DNA of 64,000 nucleotides from Zygnema circumcarinatum (taxonomy: Eukaryota; Streptophyta; Zygnematophyceae; Zygnematales; Zygnemataceae). The notes beneath the pieces were generated by a model. The model searched no databases. It was not told where the DNA came from and saw only the letters and a list, made by a program, of their open reading frames with translations. The translations under genes were made by a program, and so were the position numbers. Shown piece by piece: positions 22,331 to 34,200 of the stretch (its first letter is position 1; the number at the start of each line of letters is the position of its first letter). The stretch is from NCBI GenBank assembly GCA_037447605.1, contig CM074804.1, positions 6,613,948 through 6,677,947 on the forward strand, read 5' to 3'.

Positions 22331-25300
22331 TCACACACGGGCTTGAATGGTTTCAACTTCATACTCAAGTTCACCTTCAAGTTCCACTGGTGGGGGAGGT
22401 GGTTGGATCCTCCCATCGCTACGGTAGACCTTTAGCAAACCCACATGAAAGACCGGATGCACCTTCATGTGGGATGGTAAAGCCAACCTGTAAGCGGCAT
22501 CATTGATTCGCTTCCCGACCCTGAAAGGTCCGATGAAGCGGGGCCACAGCTTACGTATTCCGCCATAAGCTTTGAGTCTCAAGTTCGCTTCGTACTTTGA
22601 AGTAACACTCACCGCTTTCGCTGAAGGCGAAGTTAAATGGTGACGGTCAAGATAGGCCTTTTTGTCGCGACCGGCCGCTAGCGTGGTTCCGCCGTGTTCT
22701 CCAAGTAGCCGCATTAGTCGGACAAAAGATTCTGGACAAGGAGGTCGTTTCCACGCCCCCTCGCCTGGGATCGGGTTTCGTGGACGTTCATGTTCCACCT
22801 GGACGTGGACCGATCCCTTTGCTGCGGGATTTAGAGGATGTCAGCCAAAGTTCAAGAAGAAAGGGGTGGTACCAATGGACTCCTGGTAAGCATTATTGAT
22901 GGCGTACTCTGCCACTGGGAGCAGTTCGTCCCACCCATCCGGGGTAGGTCCCACATAATGCCGGAGGTAACCTCCGTAAACTCGCTCTCACCGCTCCGGC
23001 TCCGCCATCGGTTTCATGGGTGAAAGTCAGACTTCAATCACCGCCATCCCAACGCATTTTTGAGCACTTCCGGCCCAAACGGGCCAGAATCGCTGGATCA
23101 CGGTCGACACAATTTCGATCGAAGACCATGTCGGGCTCCACACTTCGCTGACACAACCAGGTAACTTCGTCAGTCCCAAATTGCCTTAGTAGTTGGTGCA
23201 AAATGCACCATCTTGCTGAGCCGATCGACAAAGACGAGGATGGAGTCATGCCCCCGAGGTGTCACAGGAAGATCTGTGATCAAGTCCATACCCACACTAT
23301 CCCATTTCCGACAAGGAGGTGTGAGGGGTCGTAGCTTGGCCGTGGATCCCCGCCAAAGGCGGGGTTTGTTTCATGACAAGTTGGACAAGCGAGTACATAC
23401 GCTTTCAAAACCCACGAGAGTCCAGGCAAACAGAACACTCGGAGTAGTGCCTCACGGGGTTTGGCAACTCCTATGTGACCTCGGAACGGAGGATCATGTA
23501 GCTCACCCAGAATGAGCTGCCGTACAGTCCCGGCCGTGGGCACGACCAACTGCTGGCCGTGGTACCAAAATCCGCCCTAGACACCACTTTGTCCTTATGT
23601 ACCATTACCTTGGCCATCCAGAACAAAGTGATCATTTTCAAGATAATTCTCCCCGGATCATCCACCGGTTCGAGATCGTGAGAGAGTAGAGGGTTGGATC
23701 ATACACCGGTGGAGGATCTATGACAAAGCATACCGAGACGGAGACTGGGCTGGCCGCCTCACCTTCACACTGCTCCACCAACACTGAAGCCCATCGAGCG
23801 CACTATCCGTAAGATGTCAGGTCAGCCTACCCGCTGGTCGCTGTTATCTGCCTTCCGCCGATAGACCCACCGCGCCAAACCTTTCGAGTGAACTCGCACC
23901 GCGTTCGCCGCCCAGACAAGGTCTCTGGTAGAGAGAAACGCCGCCGGCGGTGGTTAGCACCCACGCGGACTGCCGCCTCTAAACAAGACCGCCACGCCCT
24001 CGGGGAGTGCTGGACCATCAAGTAGCTAGCCTCGTTTCGCTGCGTAATAGTTGGCGCCACGGATTCATTTTTGGCGACTTTCTATACGCCGTAGGTTGAC
24101 CATTGAACAAGACGCGGGCACCCAAGGCTTAATCCCGGCTATCACAAACCACTTGCTAAGGTTTGGACGGGTCCGCTAAAACGAGAGCCGGTGCGTAACA
24201 AGTGTAATGGCGCTATCACCTTCAATGCATCCCCGCATTCGGGTCCATGTAAAGGGGACAATCGAACGCAGTCAAATTAGCTCGGCGGGAGTAACCAACT
24301 TTACTAAACCCTTGACGTAACTTTACGAAAATAATTCGCAGCCCGCAGGTGCGACCTCAACCGGCTTAAGTCAGCCGTGGTGGCTTCGTTTCTACCACAA
24401 ACTTTGGCGGTGGTCAGTCAAGGCTCCCGAATATTGAGAATATGCCTAAGATAAAGCAACTTCGCTACCGCATTTAAGCGACATCTCTTCCTCTTGGCAT
24501 AAACCGGTGTTTCCTCATGGTCTCAAACACTTCCCGAACGTGTTTAAGATGTTCCTCCTCTGTCTTACTGAAGACAAGGATATCATCGAGGTAAACCAAA
24601 ACAAACTCGTCCATGCCGATGAACATCTCGTTCATGACAGCTTGGAAAGTTGCCGGAGCATTAGTCAGTCCAAAGGGCAATACCTTATATTGGAAATGAC
24701 CAATCGGCGTCCTAACGCTAGTTTTGGCACATCGCCTCGCGACGCCGGATCCGCCGATGGTACCCCCAGCAAGATCGAGTAGGCAAATGGCGCTCGCGGA
24801 AGACGATCCAAATGCATCATCAATACGCGGGTAAAGCAAACCGTTTCATTTTGATTCGTTGAGCGCGCCGACAATCAATGCATATCCTCAACGCAGCCAT
24901 CTTCTTCCCAACAACAGCATGGGCGCTCTAAAGGGGCTTTGACTGGTTCTATCCCCGCCTTTGTCACGTAAAGTTGCCAACTGCTTTCGCATCTCCTCGG
25001 TTTCTTTCGGACTTAACCGATAGATCGGCCGCCAAGGCGGCTTTTGCTCAGGCTCAAGAGGGATTGTGTGCCCCACTCCTCTAGATGGTGGCAACCCTTT
25101 TGGAAAGTCGTCAGGGAAAACATCCCTGAACTCATCCAACAAAGGTTGGATTTTGGGTGGAACGGCCGAGAGTACATCCGTAGATGTGATCCGCCATTCC
25201 CGATTCGCCACAACATCCTCGGCCGCCATGACATGCACTACGAACAGTGTGCAACCTTCCTTAATCAAGCGGCCAATTGCATAGCCGGTGCAATGATAAG

Positions 25301-26402
25301 GAGTAGTGTACGCTGATGCCAGAGGATGTGGCTCGCCAGGTAGGTCACTGGCCACCACCGCTAATGCAACGCGACTTAAAAAGTCCATTTGTGCCTTGAC
25401 CATGGTTAACCAAGCACTCCCCTAAAATAACATCGGCATCAGGCCACAGTAGAAGACACCGATCAGCCTCGAGGTGTGATTGGAGCTTGATCTGAGTAGC
25501 GACGCCACGAGATCCGCTCAAGGCTCATCCCCGAAAAGTAACACTTTCGAATGGGACTCGCGCGTCAACCCAAATCTTCAAGCGAACGCAGAACTAACAA
25601 AGTTAGCATCTGCCCCAGTATCTAGCAGTAGAACTGCTGGGTGGCCATTGGCTGACCCGATGAAGGTCATGGCACGATGGGCAAGGTGGAACATAGATCG
25701 CACTATATGCGAAGGTTGAGGACGGGCCGTCCTCCACACCAATGTGTAGGGTGATCCAACCAGCAAGCTGGTGGATCCTTCCATCTCTTGCACCAACTTG
25801 TGCGCTTTCCTCAACTGTTTCACCAACCGCCAAGTGGCGCCTGGAAAGGTGCGAACTGCCATGTGCTGAGGAACCAGCACATGCAGCGCAAGGATATGGG
25901 ATGTGTCCCGCATGACATGCATGGCATTCATGGCACAATTCACCAAGACATCATTACCCATGACATTGAGGATAAACACATGCCATTGACCATGCATCAC
26001 CACATCCCTAAACCCAGGAGGAGTCACTACAGTGGCAGGGGAAAGAGAAATGGAAGAAGGGAGTACATCAAACACAAAAAGATCTTGCACTCCCAAAGGC
26101 CTGCCCACCAAGTTAAGCATGTCCAGGGTTCTAAGAAANNNNNNNNNNGAATGTGCGCCAAAGCGAACAAAGGACCTCCTAAAGGGTCGCCTTGGCGGGT
26201 CCCGGTCGCAGACTCCAAGGTCGCCACTCCACCAGATGCATCGCCAAGAGGAAAAAGGAGCGGGCTCGAACGAGAATAAAATGTGCGCACAAAAGGAAAA
26301 AGGGACGCAATCGGTGCAGGGGCCTCTCGTAACTCGCGAAAAAACTCGTTTACTCGTGTATAAAACCCAAACGCAACTGTTAACATCCGTACAACCAGAC
26401 AT
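22331..26402 (-). mobile_element. Degenerate Ty3/gypsy retrotransposon polyprotein
   Basis: Domains run in Ty3/gypsy order on the minus strand, in several frames broken by stops and shifts. Protease-like LLLDTGADANF lies near 25600-25630. The pre-RT segment with EFRDVFPDD and IPLEPEQKPPWRPIYRLSP is at about 25020-25170. Reverse transcriptase has FGLTNAPATFQAVMN and the catalytic YLDD (about 24580-24680). An integrase zinc-binding stretch (GHIGV ... CPTCHETNP) is at about 23360-23500, a core remnant with DRD at about 23100, and a C-terminal GPF module (WPRFIGPFRVGKRI, then HPVFHVGLLK) at 22400-22560. RNase H is not readable. A 10-N gap lies in the gag-side part (26139-26148). Not capable of coding an intact protein; long terminal repeats were not resolved. 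Confidence 0.85.
26139..26148. other. Assembly gap of 10 N
   Basis: Ten undetermined bases inside the gag-side part of the gypsy remnant. The fixed length suggests a nominal gap, so the true distance is unknown. Confidence 0.95.
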
Positions 26403-26648
26403 AGAGTCGTACGGAATTTATGTACGAGAAATGTGTACGGAACTATACGGCCACACGTGTCACACGTGTGACCCGTCACACGTGTTGAGGTGCTGGTTGG
26501 CCAATTACCAATCTCCGTTCAATTAGCGAGAAATCAAAAGAAAATACGTTAAATACATATAAAATACACTGTATTTTTAAAATGGTGTATAATACATGCG
26601 TATTATACAGTGTATTAATACACGCGTTTGATACATACGGATCTATAG

Positions 26649-28137
26649 TCTTGAAGGGCCTGGTGGATCTCTTCAGCGCTTCGGAGCCAGAGCTGCATCA
26701 GAGCAGCTAGAGGCATTTCGGTGAGCGCTTCGGAGGTGTTCATTCATTTTTTTGCTATGTGTGGGAATGTCGTGAGGGGGTATGGTGGAGAGGGAGCAGT
26801 ATGGATGGGTTTCTTGTATGCATCACACGCTTGAAGCAGCGAGAAAAAGTTAGGTCATGAGCAAATGGCAGAAATTCAAGCGGGATAGAATGGAGTGGAC
26901 TGATACTCAGACATGCAAGAGGAAGCTCCAATTCCACTCGGAAGGGGGCGCGCTATTGAAATAAAAATCAGTGGTAGATAATGAAAATTGTCGGTTATGC
27001 AGAATAAGCTTCGTTGAGTTGAACACTCCCGCAGAAAGCGTTGCAGAATCTACATTTAAACTTCAATGTGAAATGATAGTCCAATATGTTTAGTCACATA
27101 TTGAACTTTCGAGATATTGATGCTCATGAAAGGCAGGAAGGTTGGTCTTATCCGACGGACACTTGTTAACTAGAAGAGATTTTCTATCTTCATGCTCATG
27201 GTGCAAGGCATTTTACCATCGCATTTTCGTTTTTTGTTTGCCGAACTATCCCTTGGGAGTCATAATATACTTAGGAACCTGGCGTGAAATGGGTGTGAGA
27301 AAATGACGTAGTATGTAGAGTATTAAGACAAGCCTATCATGTATCACATTATTGGTCCTCTTTTATGCTTGTAGAGTCTTTTGTTGGTGACTTTCGACAC
27401 TGGATGTGTCGGAAAATCAAAAAAACAGAAATCATCATCGTGGATCTGCATTGGCTTCCTTCTGCGAGCTGTGGCAAAGTTGTGAGACAGTTGTGATTCA
27501 TGTCTCTTATCCTTTGTGTTGCAGCGGGAACTGGGAGTCAGTAATTTTTAGTCACAACTTAATAGTCCTGAGTACTGAGTCGTTTCTCTCAGGAACATTT
27601 CCTGTGGAGTCCTTTGCCTTTTGCTTGTTCTCCAGGAGCATCGTACGTAAACCTCTCCAAAGTAATGCAAACGAAAGCCCTGAAGCCATAAAGTTTGAAA
27701 GGTTGTTGCGTGAGATGGAATTACACCTGCGAAAGCGCATGCTTTGGAGAAGGGGCCAAAGGGTCAAGGGACACTGAAGTGCTTCTGAGGCTGGCCCAAC
27801 TCTCCTAGTGCTCAAAATGCGGCTAGTAAAGTGCTATGGAGTTTGGCATCGTATTGCACATGTTTGTATGTCTTCCTCTGCAGCCATTACACTGACAAGC
27901 ACAGAAAGAAGTCAACTCAGGCTGTCTATATCGGATAGTTTATGAGGTTATGAAGTGAGGATATCGAGCTAGAGGGGGTTAGACTGTATTATCGTACCAC
28001 TTATTGCGATATTTGATAGCAACGGAAACAAGAATGTGTCTTCTCCGATTTCCTGCTTTTTCCCGTCCTTTCTCGAATGACGAAGTCCCTTCAGTCAGTG
28101 GTGTCAACCTTATTGCTGCATTAAATGCTGCCGTGCA
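26649..28137. other. Region between repeat block and small membrane-protein gene; possible exons
   Basis: No gene could be assembled. Three short stretches on the plus strand look exon-like: 26648-26720 (a frame ending in EQLEAF before a GTGAGC donor), about 27523-27542 after a TGTTGCAG acceptor, and 27639-27777, preceded by TTCTCCAG and ending in a basic KFERLLREMELHLRKRMLW tail with a stop at 27775. The rest is AT-rich and unremarkable. Confidence 0.25.
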
Positions 28138-28779
28138 ATGTGCGCACGAGTTGCAGATGCTCTTTTATCTCTTCTCTTTTGTTGCATGTTCAACCACTTT
28201 TTCTTCCAGAGGTCTTCCCGCTCTTTTCCACTGACTGCTCCATATTTGGGCTTTGGTGCTCTGCCAGGTGTAGGCGCAATGACATCTTGTGGACATTTTC
28301 ATCCTGCACTTCAATCAGGGACCATCTCAAATATTTCCTCGTTCTTACCTTGTGTCAGAGTCAGTGGCAGGCCTATCCATCCTACCTGTAGAACTCCTTC
28401 GGCTGCTCTGTTTGGAACTTCTAACAAGGGGAAAGAGTGGGTGGGCATCAACAGCCTGTGGATGAGAGGGATCTCCCAGGAAGGAGCTTTAAAGGGACCG
28501 TTGAATAGAGGATCATGCTTCAGGAAAGTGAACGACTGCCAACGAATAAGTGCGACTGGGGAAGGAGGAGGGAGTGGTTCTCCGGAGCCGAAGGATGAGG
28601 CCAAGGTGTTGATGAATAAGATCGAATCGTATTTGGGGAGCATTTTTGCCACCCCCCTTTGGTACGCAGTATTGGTGCTTACCATTGCTCTTTTTGGTGG
28701 GTTTTATGTTTACCTGCTTATCAATTATGCGGACTTTTCAGATATTCCAATTTTGAACGGACCACAGGGCATTCGATAG
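28138..28779 (+). CDS. Small protein with one C-terminal membrane segment, function unknown
   Basis: Open frame of at most 213 residues ending at TAG 28777-28779. Near the C-terminus is a short acidic helix (KVLMNKIESYLG), then one strong hydrophobic span (LWYAVLVLTIALFGGFYVYLLI) and a short polar tail ending NGPQGIR. The N-terminal half is Ser/Arg-rich and could be an organelle transit peptide. The true start is uncertain: a good acceptor (TTTTCTTCCAG) sits at 28199-28210, so part of the N-terminal sequence may be intron, with the ATG either at 28138, at 28279 or in an upstream exon. I do not recognise the family. Confidence 0.5.
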   Translation: MCARVADALLSLLFCCMFNHFFFQRSSRSFPLTAPYLGFGALPGVGAMTSCGHFHPALQSGTISNISSFLPCVRVSGRPIHPTCRTPSAALFGTSNKGKEWVGINSLWMRGISQEGALKGPLNRGSCFRKVNDCQRISATGEGGGSGSPEPKDEAKVLMNKIESYLGSIFATPLWYAVLVLTIALFGGFYVYLLINYADFSDIPILNGPQGIR

Positions 28780-29752
28780 TTAGAGTCAAAACAAACCTTG
28801 CAAGGTACTGTAAATACTGTTATTCCGTGGAGGAGGTTGGCACGTTTGTTTTACAGTTTCTTTTGGTTGACTTTGTAAGGCTGGTAAAAGTGCGACTTGC
28901 AGCAGCAGAATTTGTTGCAAAGCAACGTAGGAGCTGCGCTGTTCGTCCCGCAGCTAGTTTTTTTTCTAAGGCTGAAATTGGTCTGGACTGCCGCTAAGAA
29001 AACCTGTATTCTCCTTCAATTGCCTGTAAGGGATAGAGTGGGAAAGTTCCGCACAAATTCTAGCACTTGATGGTTTCAGCGATGCCCACCAGGCGGGTGC
29101 GAAAACATGCTGGCCATGCTCTGTACCCTATGTTGGCCATGCACCATGCCTGCGGTGCACAGGCCCAATGCCAAAGGCCTCACGCCTGTGCAGGCAAACG
29201 CAGTCAGCGGCTCAGTGATTAGCATTGCTTGCATGCGGACTACGCAGCGAAGGACTGATGAAGGGGTGTCGGATGGCTGTATCCTTTCAAACACGAGACA
29301 CTCCACTGGTAAGAGTGAGGTTGAGTTAATGGGCAGTGGAGTGTCGTCAGTCCGCTTCTCCACCGCCTCCTCCGGAACAGTGTCTGTCTGTCTGTCCTTG
29401 CCTCAGTCCGCATGTGATGGACGAGCGTGCCACCGCGATGCTGACTGCAGACCACTGCGCCAGAGACCGGCATTCAGTTCGGAGTCTGGAGCCGGCGCTG
29501 CCAACATGATGGTGTCAATCCGACATGATCCCATAGTCCGCTCCCGCAGCTGGCACCATCAATCTATCTACTGTACCTCATCGCCCTCCGACTGACGGAC
29601 GGCGCCCCGGCCCGTCCGTCGCCGCGAGCCGCAGGTCGCCTTCCAATTCGCCGCCTCCCTCCTGCAGGGCCGCCGCCCGCCCGCCGCCGGATTCGCATTT
29701 CGCAGCATCGCCGTTTGAAAGGGCCCGCCCGTCCGTCCGCATGCTCACGACG

Positions 29753-30127
29753 GCCAATCAGGAGCCACCGACCACCCGTCGGTCAGTTCCGTCGGTCGGT
29801 CAGGCTGCGCCCATTTTGGTCGTTATCTGAAGGTATCTCCTTTTCGCCGGCGTATCGGCTGTGACCGGCATAACTTGCCGGCGTCTGGCTGCCACCGCTG
29901 GCGCCATTAGGGCCGTTACCGAGCTTCTGCCGGCCGGCGGAGCTGCCGTACACACTGGAGCCTGCAGCGCCGGCACATTCTGTCGGTCACAGCCGATTCC
30001 CCGGCGACAAGGAGATATGCTTGCGCTGGTCGCAAACGACAAGCTCATCGCCACGTGGCTCCAGCCCCAGCCCTAGGGGTCATTCCCCCTGGCATCGCTT
30101 GGAGTGGTCGGTGGCTCCTGATTGGTC
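29753..30127. repeat. Foldback (MITE-like) element about 375 bp
   Basis: The outer arms are GCCAATCAGGAGCCACCGAC (29753 on) and its inverse GTCGGTGGCTCCTGATTGG (ending about 30125). An inner pair, GTATCTCC...CGGCTGTGACCG (29832-29868), is mirrored by CGGTCACAGCCG...GGAGATAT (29983-30017). The centre at about 29920 is itself rich in GCCGGC. No target duplication could be called and there is no coding content. Confidence 0.75.
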
Positions 30128-31039
30128 AGCATTATATTCTTGCGGGCCACATCGTACGAGCCCGCCAATACGGTACCGGTAGGCTTTCTCCGTCGTGCCG
30201 CTATTTTTTTTTTTTCAAAAAAAAAAGAACGAAAGGAAAGTAAAAGTGGATTGGGATACGGCGCGCGATTGCGAGTACGGTCCAGTCGGGGCTGCACGCG
30301 TTCAAAATTCAAATACTGTACTGAACTGTATGCGGCTTGCTACTCGCTGTACGGCCGTGCCGTTAGCCGCAGGGCCCGGGCCTGCGAGCCGCGGGTTTCG
30401 CGGGGGGCCCGCGGATCCACTCCGAATCGGCCCCCCGCCCCGCATCTGGGGAGGGCCGGAGAGAACCGCCCCTGCGCCTGCCGCCACGTGGACCTAGAAA
30501 GGGCCAATCGCGGGCCGCCGCGCCACGTGCCCACCTCCCCTGGCGCGCCCCCGCCCCGCCCCGCCGCGAGGCCAATCAGAGAGGAGGCTTCCCCGCCAGC
30601 GCGGCAGCCAGCCTGGCCTGCCGCCCGCTGGCCCTCCCTTCTATGCGCGAGATCGGAGCCGTCGCGTTCCGCGGAGCACAGAACGGTTGGAATGAACGGA
30701 GCGGCGCGCATGGATCTCGGCCTGCCCGCCCGCCGCCCGCCCGCCGCCGCCCGCCCGGGCGCATTATTATCCGCTCCGCGGGGCCGCTCCCGGGCGACGT
30801 GACGTGACGTGGCGGCGAGACTCCCCCGACAGGCGAAGCGGCCGCTGACGTCACAGCCGGACTTCCCGCCGGCGTGACGTGACGCGCGGTCGAGGCCGTC
30901 AACTGCTAACCGGCCCTGTCACGTCACGTCACGGAGCTGGGCGGCGACCTGCCCTGCTGCTGCTGGGCCGACTGGCGCAGTCCGGGCGGGCACCCTTCGC
31001 GCAGGCAGGCAGGCGGGCAAGCAGGCAGCAGGCTCCTGC

Positions 31040-31155
31040 GGGGGAGGGAGGGAGGGAGAAGGGGGAGGGACACGGCCGGGAGGGAGGGAGGGAGGGAGGG
31101 AGGGGGGGGGGCTGGAGGAAGGGAGGGAGGGAGGGGTGGGATAGGGAAGGAGGGA
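31040..31155. repeat. GGGA/GGAG simple repeat in PI4K beta 5' leader
   Basis: Long purine-only tract of GGGA units, interrupted by CACGGCC at 31070-31078, ending about 60 bases before the PI4K beta start codon. It is probably in the 5' untranslated region or core promoter, where a G-rich RNA or DNA strand could form G-quadruplexes. Confidence 0.85.
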
Positions 31156-31213
31156 AACTGGTTTTATCTGGGAGGTTGTTGTTTTGAGCCTGTTGCGACT
31201 GCGGCAAGTCGCG

Positions 31214-34200
31214 ATGGTGTTTCTTCTTTCAGGAATTCCAAATCCTGCGCCTCGGGAAGTCACACAGGCTCCAAGTTTCTCCAACGATGGAGGATGGCTT
31301 CTCCGTTTTTTTGATTCAGCGTTTTTCTGCGAGTGGATTGCTGTCACTTATTTGTACAGGTAAACTTACTTTTTTTTTGTTTCACTTCTCTAGTTCATCG
31401 ATGTCTTCCAGCTGCCAGGGACGATTTTATGGATAGCTGATAGTTGGAGCTGATATTTATTTGTTTTACATGGAAGGGAAACACCAATCAGTAGAATACT
31501 TACCCCCATGTCTACTTCGATTCACACCATATCCTTGATGCTTTTTTTACATCCATTATAAAGCCTGGCCTTCAACATTTGACAGAGCCAGGGGCACTTA
31601 CGTTCAGAGGTAACGGGATAAACTGAACTGGAGATATGACTGAACTGGAGATGTGACTGGAGACTGGAGATATGAAAAAGCCACCTGATCCTGCATGTTT
31701 TTGAAAGCCCGACTGTTAGCAACGTTGTGTAAACTTTAGGTTGATGACGACGCCGTGCTTTTGGTTCCATGCTTTCAATCAAAGTGGTCCAGCACTTTGG
31801 AGCCCTTTCTCGATTAAGACTTTACCATTGCGAAATTCCATTCTCTTCATAGGATAGCTTGGATTGAGCATCAAATTCTTTGCAGCGCATACCGTGTATT
31901 ATGTTAGCGGTTCCATATGAGCTAGGACTAGCGATGCTTGGCAGCAAGAGTAGTTGCCTTCTTTAGCGAGTTCGAATATGAGGAAACAGAGTTTTGTGCT
32001 TGAACAAGTCGTGAAGAAATCGCCACTGTACAGGCTACGCGCCTCCCCTAGGCTAAGGAAACAAGTAGTAAATGACGTTTTCATAGACCTGAAACCGAGA
32101 CAGGCGGAACCAGAAATTATATTTGCATATTGAGTCTGGCGCGCATGCTATGTCCATCAGAAACTTGGTTCGCCCTGTTGTAGGAGCCTGGTTACTAGCA
32201 TGACCAAAGCATGACAAAGCTCTTGAAGGCACGTGGTTTTTGCACAGCCTGCGAACCTGATACTTAGGCTGCCGTGTCGGTCGTACAGGCTTTAGTTGGC
32301 CAATTGCTTTCATATACCTCGCAGCTCAGTTGCATGCTAAAGCGCCTCAAACGGAATATGTACCATCGGTTGGATGAGCAGTGAAAGGGTCACAGCGTTA
32401 TCATAGAGCTAATTTACTCCTCCTTTTCGCTTACTTTAGGGACGGTACCAAGATGTGTATATACTGGTGTAGGATGTACAGTAAAGGGGCATCTGACGAA
32501 TGCTTCGAAGTTTTCAACTCTTGAGCAGAAGACATGGCATACTTGCTTGTCGGATTAATACCCTGTTGGGGATAAGGGCCGGGATTTGCGTCCTAGAGAC
32601 TAAAACAAAAAAAAGGGAAGTTAGTGTTGTGAAGGTTGAGAGCTTGGTTGCAGCTCTGTTGAAGGTAAACATTGACGCTTGGCTGTGTGGTGCATCAGAC
32701 ATGAACATGGTGGAGTCCGTGATTACCTCTGCAATAGAATGTATACGCTCCCTGTACCTGGTATGGAGGACTATCTTTTTCAACTATGTCACATGGCTGT
32801 TCAAAAGCCCTCCCCAAGTTTGGAGAAGTACATCATTGACGCATGCAGCAAATCTCTACGCCTCAGCCTAAAGGTAGGTGACCAGCCGTGCAGACAGAGT
32901 GGGGGATGGACAGGGATCATGTGGAGTGAGACGAACTTTAGAGTCATAGAGTAGTGTTTATCTTTACTTTTTTGACAAGCAGACGAAAACTGCGAAGTTA
33001 ACATGTATCACATAGTTGCTTACTTGCATACACAATGAGGGAGACAGGGAGTCCAGACTGTTGGCGGCGTTTTCTAGCAATGAAAGTTACTTTGTATCAT
33101 GTCCTTTCTACATGTTTCTTGCAACCACTTTCTTGCAATTCTGAGAAGGAACTCTCCTCTCCAGTCTTTCCCAGTACATCCTTTCCGGCCTTAATGCACA
33201 GTCCCTTTGCTGCAACAGGTTCACTGGTTTCTGCAAGCTGAGGGTGAAGACATTGGTGATGATGAAGATATTCGATCTCTGCAAGACAACTGCCAAATGG
33301 CTGCACTAGAAGGAGGTTGGCCGCCTCTCACTTGCCCTAATCCTCCCACGTGCATGCTTTCTGGCCGAGGGCGAATGATGAGGCTGGTTTCTTCGGCTTC
33401 TCGAAGGCTGCTTCCTTTGTCCACCCCTGGGGGAACGAGCAGTCGGCCTGCTCCTACTGCTGCTTCTGCCATCTTAGATGAAAGTGGGCCAGAGGTTGCA
33501 CCTGGGGCAATAGCAGCAGCGGACCCGGAGAATTCAATGAAGCTTCTGCGGAAGCTTATACCTGGTCCCAAAGTTCAACAAATGAGAGAGGCATTTTTTC
33601 GGAAGTTCATGAAGGAAGAGGGTGGTGAAGAGGAGATGGGTAGTGAGAGGGCCATTATGGCCGGAAGCTTGGAGTTGATGGGGGGAGGAACACCTGTGGA
33701 GAGTACGACACTAAAGGAAAATTTGCTCAAATATTTTCGGCGACGAGAAGGGGAGAAGGGAGAGGGAGAGGGAGAGGACGCAGAGGAAGCAGAGACCCCG
33801 AAGAAGGATTCCTTCTATACAAAATACTTTCGGAAAGGCAAGGAGGGTGACCTGGAGGAAGGAGGGGAAGGAGAGGATGTGGAGGTTTCATTGGAAAGTG
33901 CTAAATCGAAGGAAGTTTTCTTTGGTAAGTTTTTCTGGAAAGGCAGTGGTGAAAAAGGGGAGGAAGGGGAAATCATTGAGGACAAAGGAAGGGGAGGTGT
34001 GGAAGATTCTCCAGTCACTGATAGCCTGTTCAAGAGGTTATGGGGGGAAAGAAGAGCAGGAGAGGAAGTAGACAGTGAGGATACTGGAGCTCATGTTCTG
34101 GCCGAGAGGGGGAGAACGAAATCCTGGAGATTGGATGATGAGGGTTTTTTTCGGAAGTTGTTTGGTGGAAAGGGTGAGGAGTTGGCACCAGAAGAGAAGA

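Larger units (their letters stand above)
19953..26648. mobile_element. Repeat block bounded by short inverted ends, nested elements
   Basis: The left boundary reads CTATAGCTCCGTATTATAC at 19953; the right boundary ends CATACGGATCTATAG at 26648, the inverse of the left with one mismatch in 14. Between them lie two tandem 346-bp units, a long foldback, GC-rich single-copy-like sequence and a decayed Ty3/gypsy polyprotein. The AACGCAACTGTTAACA block and the TATTATACAGTGTATTAATA block occur near the left end (twice) and again at 26361-26650, in the same orientation. One reading is an inverted-repeat element split by later insertions; another is a retroelement flanked by diverged long terminal repeats. 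I cannot decide from one copy. Confidence 0.55.
28780..31213. promoter_or_regulatory. GC-rich intergenic region and PI4K beta promoter
   Basis: 28780-29750 is single-copy with no gene recognised. 29753-30127 is a foldback element. From 30250 to 31030 GC is very high, with G-boxes CCACGTGG (about 30484) and CCACGTGC (about 30524), CCAAT boxes (about 30499 and 30571), repeated TGACGTGACG words (30797-30890) and TCACGTCACGTCACG (30919-30933). This looks like a CpG-rich core promoter region for PI4K beta starting at 31214. Confidence 0.5.

Noticed and set aside
30122-30802. 226-codon open frame in the GC-rich PI4K beta upstream region
   Set aside because: Ala/Arg/Pro-rich frame expected from GC-rich DNA; it crosses a foldback end and promoter motifs and has no recognisable domain.
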